Positions 1 to 11,487 are shown, numbered from the stretch's first letter. The stretch: DNA of 64,000 bases from Balaenoptera acutorostrata (GCF_949987535.1 NC_080067.1:79757985-79821984), one strand, 5' to 3'. The notes: generated from the letters alone by a model not told the origin. Translations and numbers: made by a program.

Positions 1-189
1 AGTGTCGGCTGCTGCTATTATTAATGTCCCCATCAACGAGGACGTCATCATCATCATCAAGAAAGAATCCTAGTGGTTTACAGGCATACCATGTTGTGAC
101 CAAAAATAGTATCCGCCAGCTACTGTTGCTTAGCTACCACCCACTTCTCAGTGCTCTGCCTTAACAGTATTAAGACTCTGCTTCCTTAC

Positions 190-321
190 CGTCTTTGCAA
201 GTTCTTGAAGGTGTGCTAAGTCACTGGCCTTAGCAGCTTTGAGAGCATTTAGTTCATTCTGTTTCATTTCTGTGTCCTTATCAAATTTCTCCATCCAGAA
301 CTCTAGCTTCTCCTCAAGTTT
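190..321 (-). CDS. IQCG: IQCG coding exon (residues about 317-360)
   Basis: 132 nt, 44 codons, phase 0 at both ends. The acceptor is 'ccaagtag' just above 321 and the donor 'gtaagg' starts at 189. The peptide begins [20 protein letters not shown] and ends [10 protein letters not shown]. It is a charged, heptad-like helix, as expected for the coiled-coil rod of DRC9. This is the last IQCG exon in the window; the sequence from 1 to 189 is intron and shows no further exon. Confidence 0.93.
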
Positions 322-635
322 CTACTTGGAAAAAAACATTAAAATATGGCTCTACCAGACACAAAACAGTATATACTGTATGAAATCATTTATATAAGGT
401 TGAAAAACAAGCACAACTTTTCTATAGTGATAGAAGTCAGAATGATAGTTACTTTTGGGGGGAGGGTTAGTTTATTGATTGGGAATGGGGCAAGAGGGAG
501 ACTTCTGGGATGCTGTAAATGTGCTCTATGTCTCTATCCGGATGGTGGTTACAGGGGTACTTAGCCATATTCATCAAACTATATACTTAATATTTGTGTA
601 CTTTGTGTGTGTTATTATCAATTTTAAAACAGGTG
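322..635. other. IQCG intron, no feature seen
   Basis: Intron sequence between the exon at 190-321 and the SINE at 636. No convincing repeat or gene. Short ORFs here have no recognisable content. Confidence 0.5.
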
Positions 636-858
636 GGGGGACTTCCCTGGTGGTCCAGTGGGTAAGACTCTACACTCCCAATGCAGGGGGCCTGGGTTTG
701 ATCCCTGGTCAAGGAATTAGATCCCGCATGCATGCCACAACTAAGAAGTTCGCATGCTGCAACTAAAGATCCCGCATGCTGCAACAAAGATCCAGCATGC
801 TGCAAAATAAATAAATATTTAAATATTTTTTAAAATAAATAAATAAATAAATAAAACG
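636..858 (+). mobile_element. CHR-type tRNA-derived SINE, divergent
   Basis: Starts 'acttccctggtggtccagtgg', keeps the B-box-like 'gggtttgatccctggtc', has three imperfect 'catgctgcaac(t/a)aag' units and ends in an AAAT-rich tail. An older subfamily than the copies beginning 'ggtggcgcagtggttaag'. Confidence 0.85.
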
Positions 859-1500
859 GGGGGAAAAGGGCCTTCCACGTGTCTGGATAAGAGAAGTTGC
901 AGTGAAGAGGAAAGGAATAAAGGGTAGGTAGAAATTCTGAAGGATAGGAATGGCATCAGACATCTCTTTGATTGCCAACACTAAATAATAGTCGAGAAGG
1001 GTACAATGTTTTCAAAATTCTAAAAGACAATAAATGTGAATCTAAGATTCTATTCCTAGCCAGCCTCACATTCAAATGTGAGGGGAAGAAAGAAATATAC
1101 CTGGTCTTTCTGAAAGAGTTACTCAAGGATATACTTTATTTTTTTTAATATATTTATTTAAATAATTTATTTGGTTGCGCCAGGTCTTAGTTGCGGCTTG
1201 CGGGCTCCTTAGTTGAGGCTCGCCACCTCCTTAGTTGCAGCTCACTGGCCCCTTAGTTGTGGCATGTGAACTCTTAGTTGCGGCATGCATGTGGGATCTA
1301 GTTCCCTGACCAGGGATCAAACCTGGGCCCCCTGCATTGGGAGCACGGAGTCTTATCCACTGCACCACCAGGGAAGTCCCTCAAGGATATACTTTAGCAA
1401 AATAAAATGAAAGAGATATGAATAAGAAATAGTAAAATGTATATTTAAGCTATATGTCATAAATTTTTAGTAATAAATCATAATCTGGAACTAAATCCCA
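859..1500 (+). mobile_element. Possible ancient L1 3' UTR, split by a SINE
   Basis: The segment around 985-1122 ('ctaagattctattcctagccagcc') resembles old mammalian L1M 3' UTRs and continues after the SINE at 1139-1380. Subfamily not determined; weak call. Confidence 0.35.
1139..1380 (-). mobile_element. CHR-related SINE with perfect target-site duplication
   Basis: Minus-strand SINE of the 'ggttgcgccaggtcttagttgcgg' subtype, ending 'accaccagggaagtccc'. Flanked by the exact 16 bp duplication tcaaggatatacttta at 1123-1138 and 1381-1396. Confidence 0.95.
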
Positions 1501-1507
1501 AATTAGG

Positions 1508-1640
1508 CAGTATTGTCTAGTGGAAAGAGCACAGGCTCTGAAGGCAGATTGCCTAGGCTCAACTCCCAACTTTGGCACTCAAACAAGTTTACTCAACTCT
1601 CCAAAGCCTCAGTTCTATCATCTGTAAAATAGAAATATAT
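1508..1640 (+). repeat. MIR SINE
   Basis: Contains 'tagtggaaagagcacaggct' and 'cctcagttctatcatctgtaaaat', which are diagnostic MIR core and 3' segments. Confidence 0.85.
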
Positions 1641-2290
1641 AATGAATGATTTCAACATGGGATGTAGGAGAGGAAGAGAAGAGGTAAGTAAAAGCTTTGC
1701 CTTAATAAAGGCAAGTAGATAGAGATATTGATCAGATTTAATAGAAAGAACAAAGTTAAATGTTTAAGGGTTACCACTGCAAGAAAAGAATGTATGACAA
1801 ACTCCTGAAGCATGTACCTCAAGAATGAGACATCAAAAGGAGCCTTTAGATGGTACATAAACATGATTTTTTAAAAAATCAATCACAATCCATGATTCTG
1901 ATTAACTTAGAGCCTGTCCGTTTGCTGCAATTGTGTCTTTAACATCTTTCTAAATCTTAACACTTTCATTTTCTTTTAATCAAAAAAAAGAGAACAGGCT
2001 CCAGGCAGGCAGGAGGAGCTGGCTGAAATGTAATAACATCATCTGATATTTCTTGTACTTCTATTTACATTAATTTATATTTACAGCAAATGATACTGGC
2101 TTTCCTTTTATAGCAATAATATTATCTTAACTGAAAATTAATTGATATAGTTGTTTAGGTGAATAACTAACTAGAAAATAGTAGTAATACAGGTGGTATG
2201 CAGATATTACAAAACCAGGAAAGTGGTATGCAAATAATTGAAGTTTGCACTAGAAAGCTGGAAATCAAGAAATAAAAATTCTATCAATTC
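1641..2290. other. IQCG intron, no clear feature
   Basis: AT-rich intronic DNA. Nothing I can name apart from scattered old-L1-like A-rich stretches. Confidence 0.4.
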
Positions 2291-2540
2291 CACTATTGGA
2301 TGAGAATCTGCCTTCCAAAGCAGGGGACGCGGGTTCGATCCCTGGTTGGGGTACTAAGATCCCACATGTCACGGGGCAAATAAACCTGCGCACCACAACT
2401 ACTGAGCCCGCGTGATCTGTAGCTCACGTGCCACAACTAGAGAAGCCCACACGACACAACAAAGAAGAACCCAGGCGCCACAACGAAGACACAGCACAGC
2501 CAAAAAAATAATAAATTAAATAAAATAATGATTAAAAAAA
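2290..2540 (+). mobile_element. CHR-type SINE, lacking its first bases
   Basis: Begins inside the element near 'gatgagaatctgccttccaaagcagggga' (shown only in part), keeps 'gggttcgatccctggtt', the 'cacaactactgagcc' body and an A-rich tail ending near 2530. Confidence 0.85.
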
Positions 2541-3280
2541 GGAGAGCAACAACTAGAAAGCTTGAAAAGCAGGAAACATAAAATAATATGGAAACATTAA
2601 GTATAAACAAATGAAAAATCACAATAAAATTAATTGGAGTAAATTCCCCTATCAAAAAAAAAACCTCTCAGATTTTTTAAATCCAACTATGAGCTATTTA
2701 TAAAAACTACAGTTAATATAATCAAAGGAAAAAGAAAGCAGGTTTGGCAATTAATATCTGGCAAAACAGAACTCAAGCCAAGAATAATTAAATGAGACAA
2801 AAAGGGATATTTTAAACTGATAAAAGGCAAGCTTTATTAAGAAGATATTACAGTTATAAACTTTTATATTCTAATTACATATTTTTGGAATATATAAAGA
2901 AAAAATTAGAAATGTAAGAAATTGACAGATCCACAATCACCTTAGGAGACTATCACACCTCTCTGAAATTAATAGCTCAGGTAGACCAAAATAAATAACA
3001 ATATGAAGAATTTGACAGCCAGACTAACAGACAATTCCGCAACTTTGTACCTAACAGAGAAAACATTCTTTTAAAATACCCATGAAATATTCATATAATG
3101 TGAGCATATATGAAGCCCAAGTAAGAGCTCTACAAATTCCAATAAGCATAAATCTTATATTTCACATTCCTAGACCATAATGGAAGACAGTAAGAGTGTA
3201 AAGGTCAAAGCATTGCTGTGAGCAATAGAAAGACAGCCTACACTCTTTCCTCTCCAACTTTAACCACTTGGACATTTAAA
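2541..3280 (+). mobile_element. Old, degenerate L1 fragment
   Basis: A-rich plus-strand sequence with decayed L1 ORF2 character, for example around 2920-3070 ('gacagatccacaatcac', 'acattcttttaaaatac'). No open frame survives. Confidence 0.6.
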
Positions 3281-3289
3281 AAACTCCCT

Positions 3290-3592
3290 ATTAATACGGG
3301 GAGAGGGAAGGGTAAGCTGGGACAAAGTGAGACAGTGGCATGGACATATATACACTACCAAACGTAAAATAGATAGCTAGTGGGAAGCAGCCGCATAACA
3401 CAGGGAGATCAGCTGGGTGCTCTGTGACCACCTAGAGGGGTGGGATAGGGAGGGTGGGAGGGAGGGAGACACAAGAGGGAAGAGATATGGGGACATATGT
3501 ATATGTATAACTGATTCACTTTGTTATAAAGCAGAAAGTAACACACCATTGCAAAGCAATTATACTCCAATAAAGATGTTAAAAAAAAAAAC
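3290..3592 (+). mobile_element. L1 3' UTR fragment (5'-truncated)
   Basis: Shows 'gggagatcagctgggtgct', a G-rich tract at 3436-3470, and the L1 end 'actccaataaagatgtt' followed by poly(A). Typical of artiodactyl and cetacean L1 3' ends. The same terminal sequence recurs inverted at 19042-19070. Confidence 0.9.
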
Positions 3593-3988
3593 CTTATTAA
3601 ATAACTAGGGTTAAAAAGGAAATAACAAAAAATAATAATAATAACAAAAAAAGGAAATAACAAATTGTAAACTAAAAATTATGACGCCTACAATTTACTT
3701 TTAAAGGCCCAAAAAAGGTAAGATGGATTAATGGAGGAAGGATGTACAGACATGTGATAAAGCAAGAATAATAAAATGTGAATGGTAGAATCATAACTAG
3801 AAGATGGGCTTTGGGGCATTCACTGTAAAATTCTTTCAACTTTGTGTATATTTGGAAACACTCAAAATGTTAGGGAAAAATAAATAAATTTCAAATTATT
3901 TGGAAAGGAATGACAATGTAAGCATTATTTATTAAAACTTCAAACTGTACTCAGAAAAATGTTGGTTTATATGCATTTACAAGAAAAT
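3593..3988 (+). mobile_element. Probable old LINE 3' end
   Basis: 'ttcactgtaaaattctttcaact' followed by 'gtgtatatttggaaacactcaaaatg' resembles the 3' end of old L1/HAL1 elements. Weak call. Confidence 0.4.
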
Positions 3989-4290
3989 AAGGGACTTCCC
4001 TGGTGGCTCAGTGGTTAAGAATCTGCCTGCCAAATGCAGGGGACATGGGTTCAATCTCTGGTCCGGGAAGATCCCATATGCCTCGGAGCAACTAAGCCCG
4101 CAAGCCACAACTACTGAGCCCACGTGCCGCAACTACTGAAGCCCATGCGCCGAGAGCCCATGCTCCACAACAAGAGAAGCCACCGCAATGAGAAGCCCGC
4201 GCACCACAACGAAGAGTAGCCCCCGCTCACTGCAACTACAGAAAGCCTGTGCTCAGCAACAAAGACCCAACGCAAACAAAAATTTTTTAA
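3989..4290 (+). mobile_element. CHR-type SINE
   Basis: Nearly full-length: 'gggacttccctggtggctca' start, B-box region, 'cacaactactgagcccacg', 'ctgcaactacagaaagcc' and an A-rich tail. Confidence 0.93.
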
Positions 4291-4299
4291 AAAGAGAAT

Positions 4300-5280
4300 A
4301 ATAAAATTTGAAAATAAATGAATTGAGTATTTAAGAAACTAGACAAAAATTAGCAATATAAGCTCAAAGAAAATAATTATACATAATTATAGTAATTATA
4401 TAATTAAATACTTATAAATAATAATGCATGAACATAATTACCCAACATTAAAGCAAAAACCAATGTGACAGGGAACAAAACAGATTTGCTCAATAAAACC
4501 AAAAGATGGTTTTTATGAAGACCATTAAAATGGTCAAACCTTTGACAAAGCTCAGCAAGAAAATGGGAGAGAAGACACAAATTTTTGAAAATAAAGGGTG
4601 AAAAAGATAACTTCAGAAATAAGAGAAAAATTTAAACAGTAAGAGACTATAGATCACATGTTTATACTAATAAATTTGAAATGAATGTTTTGATGAAATG
4701 GATTATTTTCTAGGAAGATATAAGTTACCAAAAATGACTCAAAAAAGAGTTTTTTTTTAAGTAAAGACATCAGTAATCATTTTAAAAAATTGAAAAGGGA
4801 GCCAAATATCTCCTTTAAAATGATACTCAGCAAGACTGTTTATGACTGAATTTACCAGTTTCAAGGAACAAATAGTAATCTATTTTGTTCTATTTTTATT
4901 TTTTAGGTTTCAGAGTATAAAAAGATGAAAAGCTTCCCAATTCAAACTGCCAAGCTAGCATAGCTGATCACAATATAACAAAGAAGCACCAAAAAATGAA
5001 TCTATAGGTTAATCTCATTTATGGAATATATAAATACAAAATAAAAATCTACAATTCTGTCTAGTGAAAGAATAATAAATTATGAACAAGTAGGATTTAT
5101 CCCCCAAATTTAAGATGATTCAACATCAACAAATCTATTAATGTGTTTTAATTTATTAACATATTAAAAGAGAAAAAGATATCATCTCAATGGATTAAAA
5201 AAAAATCAGTCTCATAAATCTGAATGCTCATTCCCGATTAAGAAGAAAAAAAAAAAACTTAATATATGACTAAAAGGAAA
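4300..5280 (+). mobile_element. Old L1 ORF2 fragment
   Basis: Plus-strand decayed L1 ORF2. Around 4545-4700 it resembles the segment just before reverse transcriptase, and 5095-5200 ('caggatttatcccccaaat', 'caacaaatctattaatgtg') resembles the region around the RT active site. Many stops. Confidence 0.75.
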
Positions 5281-5860
5281 CTTTATTAACTTGATAAGGT
5301 TTACCTCCCATAAACCTACAGTGCAAACGTCATACGATCCCCATTTGTGCCAATTATCAAATCACCATCCTCTCAGCTCCAAATCATCCTTCACTGACCC
5401 ACTTTGTGAAACTTGATGCTTGCAGTAAACATTTGTTTTGCAAGCTGGCAAAATGTGAAGCTTTGTCAGTAGAGGGCGCCAGAGGGACATGACAGAAGAG
5501 CTTCTCTCCTTGGTTCCAGTGTGCTTCCTCTTTTGTTTCAGGGGCACAGCTGACTGTGGCATGGGTGTGGGACATTCAGTGGCACTTGTTCACCAAGTCC
5601 TGCTGACACAGCAGAAGGATTCTTGCTTGCCAAACAGTCCACAGTTCCCTGCTTGCCAGCTTTACCCAGGGCAACAAAGCAAACATCTGTTTATTCCTTC
5701 CTTGCATACTGTCCTTTAGCCCTAGAGTTCTCTTTTATCCCTCCTTTGTAGCCAATTCCTTATTACCAGTTAATGATTCTTTTGTTAAGTGTTCCCTGCT
5801 CAAAATACTGATGTGGCTTCTGTCACCTAACTGGACCATAATGATACAGAATTAGTACCA
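5281..5860. other. Unclassified region, possibly LTR-derived
   Basis: Contains 'cagtagagggcgccagaggg' and a run of unremarkable open frames. Its place directly downstream (in minus-strand sense) of ERVL pol remains would fit a decayed 3' LTR or internal end, but I could not confirm LTR ends. Confidence 0.3.
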
Positions 5861-7740
5861 AAAATAGAGTTTGTCTTCCCACCTTCTAATTCACATGTCT
5901 TACTAAGGCATCTAAAATCCTTGCTTCTTCTGTTCATCAGATACAATCACCATAATGCAGTGAACATAATGCAGTGAACATATGTTTCACTGCCTAATGC
6001 AGTGAAACATGATGTTTTGTGGAAAGTCAAAGCAGGCAATATCTCTGCAGACCATAATATGGCAGAGAAAGGAGAAATGACATAGCCCTGATGCGAGACT
6101 GTGAGGGTGTACTGTTGGCCCTGCCAGGTAAAAGCAAACTGCTTCTGCAGTTTTTTCGAAACTAGTTTGGAGACAGGGACCTTAGTCAAGTTAATAGCTG
6201 CCTACCAAGTACCAGTGGCCGTTGAAGATTTTCTCCAGTAAAGATACTACATCTCGAACAGTAGCTGCAATTGGAGTCACCATCTGATTACATTTACATT
6301 AGTCCACAGTCACTCTCCAAGATCATTCAACTGCACAGGCCAAACAGCTGAGTTAAACGGGGATGTGACAAGTGTCACTACCTCCACTTTGAAGCCTTTG
6401 ATGTTGGCACTAATTTCTACAGTTACACCAGTGGTACAGCACTGCTTATGATTTACTATCTTGGTAGGGATGGGAAGTTCCAGAGACTTCTACTAGGCCC
6501 TTACTACCATAAAGGCCCTCACTCCATGAATCAGAGAGCCAATGTAGAAATTTTGTCTGTTATCAAGTATGTCTATTCCAATCCTATGTTCAGTAACTGG
6601 GGAAAATAACCAGAGTGTATCCACAGAACAGGTGGGCCCAGCGCAAATCAGACTTAAGTCGCCATCTATCACCTGACCACCATAATCCCCCATTTTGAGG
6701 AGGGGCCACAGTGTTGTTTTGAGTCCCTAGGAATTAGCATCAATTCAGAGCCAATGTTTAGTAATCTCAAAAGGTCTGGATATTTCCTTTTTTCCAGTGC
6801 ATAGTCACTCTAATAAGTAGCCCCAGGTCCCTTGGGTAAGGCTTGGAGGAAGATTCACTTGCATTACTTGCAGCAGTGCTGCAGAGTTCATCCTCAGGGG
6901 GACCTGCTCCCTTCAATCAAGGGGCTCTGGGTCTGTGAATTTACTTAGTCTGGAAACTGGATGAGAGGCCTTGACTCTTCATTGTGGTGACTCAAATCAG
7001 GTTTTTGGCAACTAGACTTGGACTTTTTTTCTGTTATATAGATCAAGTAATGCTTTATCAGGCTGCCCATCAATTTTGTTCCTAGAGATACCACAATTAA
7101 TTAGTCATCGCCAAACATCCTTGTGGGCAAAGGCTTTCTAATTACCAGTACCTCTCTGCTGCCCTCCATGGCAATCGTGTCCACCTTCGCTTTGGTAGTT
7201 AAGTGCTGCCACATGTCCTCTGGCACTCCATGAGTCCATCATCCCCACCAGGTGTTCCCATTCTAAGTTGCAGGGTCCTGTTCTTTCCCAAGGAACCCTA
7301 ACTTGCACATGAGAAACTTGGCATGACTATGAATTCATGTGTAATAGTGTTATACTCCACCTTCCTTGGTCTAACACCCTTAGAATCCATTCCCATACAT
7401 ATCCCCTGGGTTTCCGTCAGTATGTATCAGTAAAGTCTTATAATTCTTTTGGAGTGTAAGCTATTTCCTTCTGAGTTATAGTTATCTGAGTTATCTATCA
7501 ACCTGGAATCTGCTGAGATTTGACCCTAGTGATGGATCCAGGGACAAAAGGGGTGATTGCAGTAGGTCTTGAGAATGAGCATCCCTTTTCAAGGCATCTG
7601 CCTCAGATGAAGTTATTATCACAGTGTTTTCAGGGAAAGGAAGACTAATTTCAGACATAGGAGGGCAGGCTACTTCCACTGGCAAGAGAGGCTTACAGTG
7701 ACTTGGGGGTTCAAGTCAATTACATAAATTACATAAATTG
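5861..7740 (-). mobile_element. ERVL-type endogenous retrovirus internal remains (pol-like)
   Basis: An old, broken retroviral copy read on the minus strand. Two fragments look pol-derived: 5947-6189 (contains QFAFTWQGQQYT, like the start of ERVL reverse transcriptase) and 6493-6693 (contains GIDILDNRQNFYIGSL, like the region just before it). The order along the minus strand is consistent with this. Stops and frameshifts separate them, and no env-like or intact frame is present. A 16 bp unit 'ataatgcagtgaacat' is tandemly repeated near 5953-5984. Flanking LTRs were not located with confidence. Confidence 0.7.
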
Positions 7741-7865
7741 TCAATTACATAAATCTGAGTCCAACCAGGTGTTCCCATTCTAAGTTGCAGGGTCTTATTC
7801 TTTCCCAAGGAACCCTAGCTTGCACATGAGAAACTTGGCATGACTATGAATTCATGTGTAATACT
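7248..7865. repeat. Direct duplication of about 99 bp (7248-7346 and 7767-7865)
   Basis: Both copies begin 'caggtgttcccattctaagt' and run through 'acatgagaaacttggcatga' to 'tgtgtaata', differing at only about four positions. They lie about 520 bp apart; the first is inside the ERVL-like remains, the second abuts old L1 sequence. Confidence 0.93.
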
Positions 7866-8242
7866 GACTGAAACATCATTAAAACCAAGAATAGAAAAAC
7901 GGTGCCACATTATTATTACAACTACTACTAAACATTACACTTGCCATTCTATCTGTACAATAAGCCACAAAATGGAAATAGACATATAAATAATGAAAGG
8001 GAAAATATAAAATTGTTATTATCTACAGTCAATAAGATTTTCTACCTAGAATATCCAAATGAATCAACTGAAAAACATTAAAACTAATATGAGAGGACAT
8101 AAGGAATCTAGAACAACATTACAAAAATGAATAGCATTTCCATATACCATGCACTTAGAGACATGTCCACTGACAGAAGGATGGTTACCTAAATTTTGGT
8201 ATAACCCCCTCATGGCATATTATATAGCAATTGTACTGCCTT
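7866..8242 (+). mobile_element. Old L1 fragment
   Basis: 'tttctacctagaatatccaa', 'aatagcatttccatatacca' and 'tatagcaattg' resemble the 3' half of decayed L1 ORF2 on the plus strand. Confidence 0.6.
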
Positions 8243-8259
8243 AGAAAACATTAAAGACA

Positions 8260-8603
8260 GGGACTTCCCTGGTGGTACAGTGGTTAAGAATCTGCCTGCC
8301 AATGCAAGGGACACAGGTTCGAGCCCTGGCCGGGGAAGATCCCACATGCCGCAGAGCAACTAAGCCCGTGCGCCACAACTACTGAGCCTGAGGTCTAGAG
8401 CCTGTGAGCCACAACTACTGAGCCCACGTGTCACAACTACTGAATGCCTAGAGCCTGTGCTCTGCAACGAGAAGCCACCGCAATGAGAAGCCCGTGCACC
8501 ACAACGAACAGTAGCCCCCGTTCGCCGTAAGTAGAGAAATCCCATGCGCAGCAATGAAGACCCAACACAGCCAAAATTAAATAAATAAATTTATTAAAAA
8601 AAA
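8260..8603 (+). mobile_element. CHR SINE with 17 bp target-site duplication
   Basis: Full-length. Flanked by the exact repeat agaaaacattaaagaca at 8243-8259 and 8604-8620. Confidence 0.97.
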
Positions 8604-8620
8604 AGAAAACATTAAAGACA

Positions 8621-8955
8621 AAGTAAATTCTTTTAAAAAACTGAGTCTGGAAAAACATATATAGTATGATCCCATTTATGTCAAAAACAAATATAAATAA
8701 ATACTAAAAACAAGTAAGTATTTAGGTACATACACAAATATGTACATGAAAGGAAAAGAATATGGAAGAAATCTTTGGAAAGGGGAGTGATTGAGAAAGC
8801 TTTCGCTTTTTGAAAATCTATGTATTTCTGTACTGTTTCCAATTTTTCATTAAAAAGTATTTATGTATCACTTGTGTTATTAGGCTGAAGATGTGAGGAA
8901 CACTAACTTCATGCATCCAACATCCATTTATCCACCCACTCATCTGATTGTTATC
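8621..8955. other. IQCG intron, L1-like 3' sequence possible
   Basis: Contains 'gtatttctgtactgtttccaa', which could be an L1 3' region. Nothing firm. Confidence 0.3.
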
Positions 8956-8969
8956 AAATACCTGCAATA

Positions 8970-9312
8970 GGGGCTTCCCTGGTGGCGCAGTGGTTGAGAA
9001 TCTGCCTGCTAATGCGGGGGACACGGGTTCGAGCCCTGGTCTGGGAAGATCCCACATGCCACGGAGCAGCTGGGCCCGTGAGCCACAATTGCTGAGCCTG
9101 CGCGTCTGGAGCCTGTGCCCCGCGACGGGAGGGGCCGCGATAGAGAAAGGCCCGCGCACCGCGATGAAGAGCGGTCCCCGCACCGCGATGAAGAGTGGCC
9201 CCCGCTTGCCGCAACTGGAGAAAGCCCTCGCACGAACCGAAGACCCAACACAGCCAAAAATAAATAAATAAATAAATAAATAAATAAGAAAATCCTTTAA
9301 AAAAAAAAAAAA
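8970..9312 (+). mobile_element. Young CHR SINE with internal duplication
   Basis: GC-rich young subtype: '...cagtggttgagaatctgcc', 'cgcgatgaagag'. The unit 'ccgcgatgaagag(c/t)gg(t/c)cccc' occurs twice in tandem at 9160-9205. Flanked by aaatacctgcaata at 8956-8969 and 9313-9326. Confidence 0.97.
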
Positions 9313-9326
9313 AAATACCTGCAATA

Positions 9327-9780
9327 CTTCTAACATTTGAAACAGGTAACATGATACATAATCCTGAAATTACAGGGGTACAGGTTCTAATAACCTACTG
9401 ATATGTTTTTCAGTAAAGGCCTGTGAGATAGCATCTAGAAATTATTTTCTTTAACCACAGATTTAGAATTATTTGCTGAAAATTCATCCACTTTCTCAAA
9501 GGCAAGCTATATCATGAGTAAGCTGGAAATTTTTTCCTTATTCATCCAACAGGGATATTTTGAAAGGTTCCATTCAGCTTGGTTTGTTATTAGTATTGGA
9601 AATACTAATTAAAACCATTCAGTCACACATAATTCACACAAGAAGAAATAAAATGAGTAAATAAATACATGGAAAAATGGTTAATTCTATTAGTAAGCAA
9701 AAAATGCAAAATAAGACAATTCATTAAATTAGTAGACTTTAAAAAATATCTAAAACATTGCAGTACCCTGTCTGACAGGA
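9327..9780. other. IQCG intron, no clear feature
   Basis: AT-rich intronic sequence with nothing recognised. Confidence 0.4.
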
Positions 9781-10326
9781 CCAAAGATGGATGGAGTGAT
9801 AGAATTGAGGAATGTTAAGCCCTCTGTCATAAAGCAGACCAGTGCCTTTGTAGGAGTGAAAATGCGCACTTATAAGCCCCTAATGGATCATCCTAAATGC
9901 CAAGGATTAGAATCCCGGATCCAGCATTTTGTATGTAGGGGATGCACGGAGCACCCACATTTATTCCCTGAGGAAGAAACAAAAGCCAAAAGGGACTGTA
10001 ATGACACGCTAGAGGAAGAAAATACTATTTTGGAGAAACCAACAAAGACAGTTTGTGTTGATACAGAAATTAAAAGCATTGTTTAACCACAGAAAACTCA
10101 CCAAGATCTAGGAGGCAACAAAAGACCATTAGGCTAAAGAAGTTCTTGCTTGAATAAGAAAGAATTTAAACATTCTTTCATTCCTGTCCAAAAGAATTAG
10201 AGATGGAAGAAGCAAAAAGCAATTTTAAAATGGACATATATTTACATACACCTGGAAGACTGTGCCTTGTGTTCAAATTCATTAAAGCCAGATTCTGCAA
10301 GTAAAAAAAAAAAAAAAAAAAAAAAT
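9781..10326 (+). pseudogene. Retrocopy-like transcript with unrecognised 99-codon ORF
   Basis: An open frame from 9787 to 10086 (99 codons) starts MDGVIELRNVKPSV and ends CVDTEIKSIV. It has two CxxC-like cysteine groups (HFVCRGC) and an acidic/lysine-rich C-terminal half. About 195 bp downstream is an ATTAAA polyadenylation hexamer at 10281-10286, then a run of about 23 A from 10303. Hexamer plus genomic A-tail, without introns, is the signature of a processed retrocopy. I do not recognise the parent gene and found no clear target-site duplication, so the 5' boundary is uncertain. It sits antisense inside an IQCG intron. It could be the C-terminal part of a longer parent protein. Confidence 0.5.
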
Positions 10327-10489
10327 CGAAAACAGCTAGTTCTATTGAGGATACCTTGAAATTAGTGCTTGCATAAATTGCTGATGTCAGTGTAAAATAG
10401 AAAGTACTAGCATTATTTATCAAAAGTCACAAAATAACAGACTCTCTGAATTAATAATCTCATGCTTGAGATTTACTTTTAGTAAGTAA

Positions 10490-10686
10490 TTGCAATGAAT
10501 AAAACAGTTATTTGGGCAAAGCTTTCATTACTGAATTATTTATAATAATGAAACTTTGGAAATAACCTAAATATCCAAAACAAAGAGTAACAAATTATGG
10601 AATAACCATTCAATGGAACATTATAAAACCACTTAAAATTATTTTATGAAGAGACTGTAATAAAATGGAAAAATGAGTAAAAAACC
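10490..10686 (+). mobile_element. Old L1 ORF2 3' fragment
   Basis: 'aataaccattcaatggaaca' and 'ttatttataataatgaaac' are the decayed C-terminal coding region of L1 ORF2, plus strand. Confidence 0.75.
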
Positions 10687-10703
10687 AACTGGCAATTTTT
10701 TTT

Positions 10704-11050
10704 TAATTAATTAATTAATTTATTTTTGGCTGTGTTGGGTCTTCATTGCTACATGCAGGCTTTCTCTAGTTGTGGCGGGCGGGGGCTACTCTTCATTGCC
10801 GTGTACAGGTTTCTCATTGCAGTGGCTTCTCTTGTTGTGGAGCATGGGCTCTAGGCGCACGGGCTTCAGTAGTTGTGGCATGTGGACTCAGTAGTCGTGG
10901 CTCGTGGGCTCTAGAGCACAGGTTCAGTAGTTGTGGCGCACGGGCTTAGTTGCTCCACGGCATGTAGGATCTTCCCAGACCAGGGCTCGAACCCGTGTCC
11001 CCTGCATTGGCAGGCGGATTCTTAACCACTGTGCCACCAGGGAAGTCCCC
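10704..11050 (-). mobile_element. CHR SINE
   Basis: Full-length minus-strand copy ending 'accagggaagtcccc'. Target-site duplication aactggcaatttttttt (10687-10703) and aattggcaatttttttt (11051-11067), one mismatch. Confidence 0.96.
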
Positions 11051-11412
11051 AATTGGCAATTTTTTTTAAATCTTCCCTCAACTAAGAATATGCTATTTTT
11101 ATAATTTTAAGAAATCAGGAAATTTTAGTTTTAAATTATGACTATGAAGCAATATAGGAACAAGAAAACTGTTTCTTATATAGTGCTAAATGATAACGGT
11201 AGAGGACAAAATTTTACCTGTACTCAAATTACAGCTTTATAAAATATTTATCCAGATAGACAACTTTTAAAGAAAAGTGGGCTATACAGCTCATTTATTA
11301 GGCTGGTAGAATTATGGTTGATTTTTCTTTCCTTAAATTTTTTTTGCTGTCCTTGGTATTTTATAAGCAAGACACAAACATGTCAGAGGATAAGAAAGTT
11401 TTGGGGACCCAC

Positions 11413-11487
11413 CTGCTGCTCCTTTCTAAGGAATATTTCAATCTCTGCATGAATCCGGTTCTCTTCTTCAGTTTTCAGCCTTAGTTT
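11413..11487 (-). CDS. IQCG: IQCG coding exon (residues about 292-316)
   Basis: 75 nt, 25 codons, phase 0. Acceptor 'gttctcacag', donor 'gtgggt'. The peptide starts [17 protein letters not shown] and ends FLRKEQQ, continuing the coiled-coil rod and joining in frame to the exon at 190-321. Confidence 0.93.

Noticed and set aside
8260..8340. tRNA-like A-box and B-box sequences
   Set aside because: They belong to tRNA-derived SINEs; no cloverleaf with an acceptor stem, so no tRNA gene is called.
8948..9271. Open frames of 60-170 codons with recurring peptides such as AVVENLPANAGDTGSSPG and GSSQTRARTRVPC
   Set aside because: They recur at every CHR SINE in several frames and both strands; they are translations of the GC-rich SINE body, not genes.
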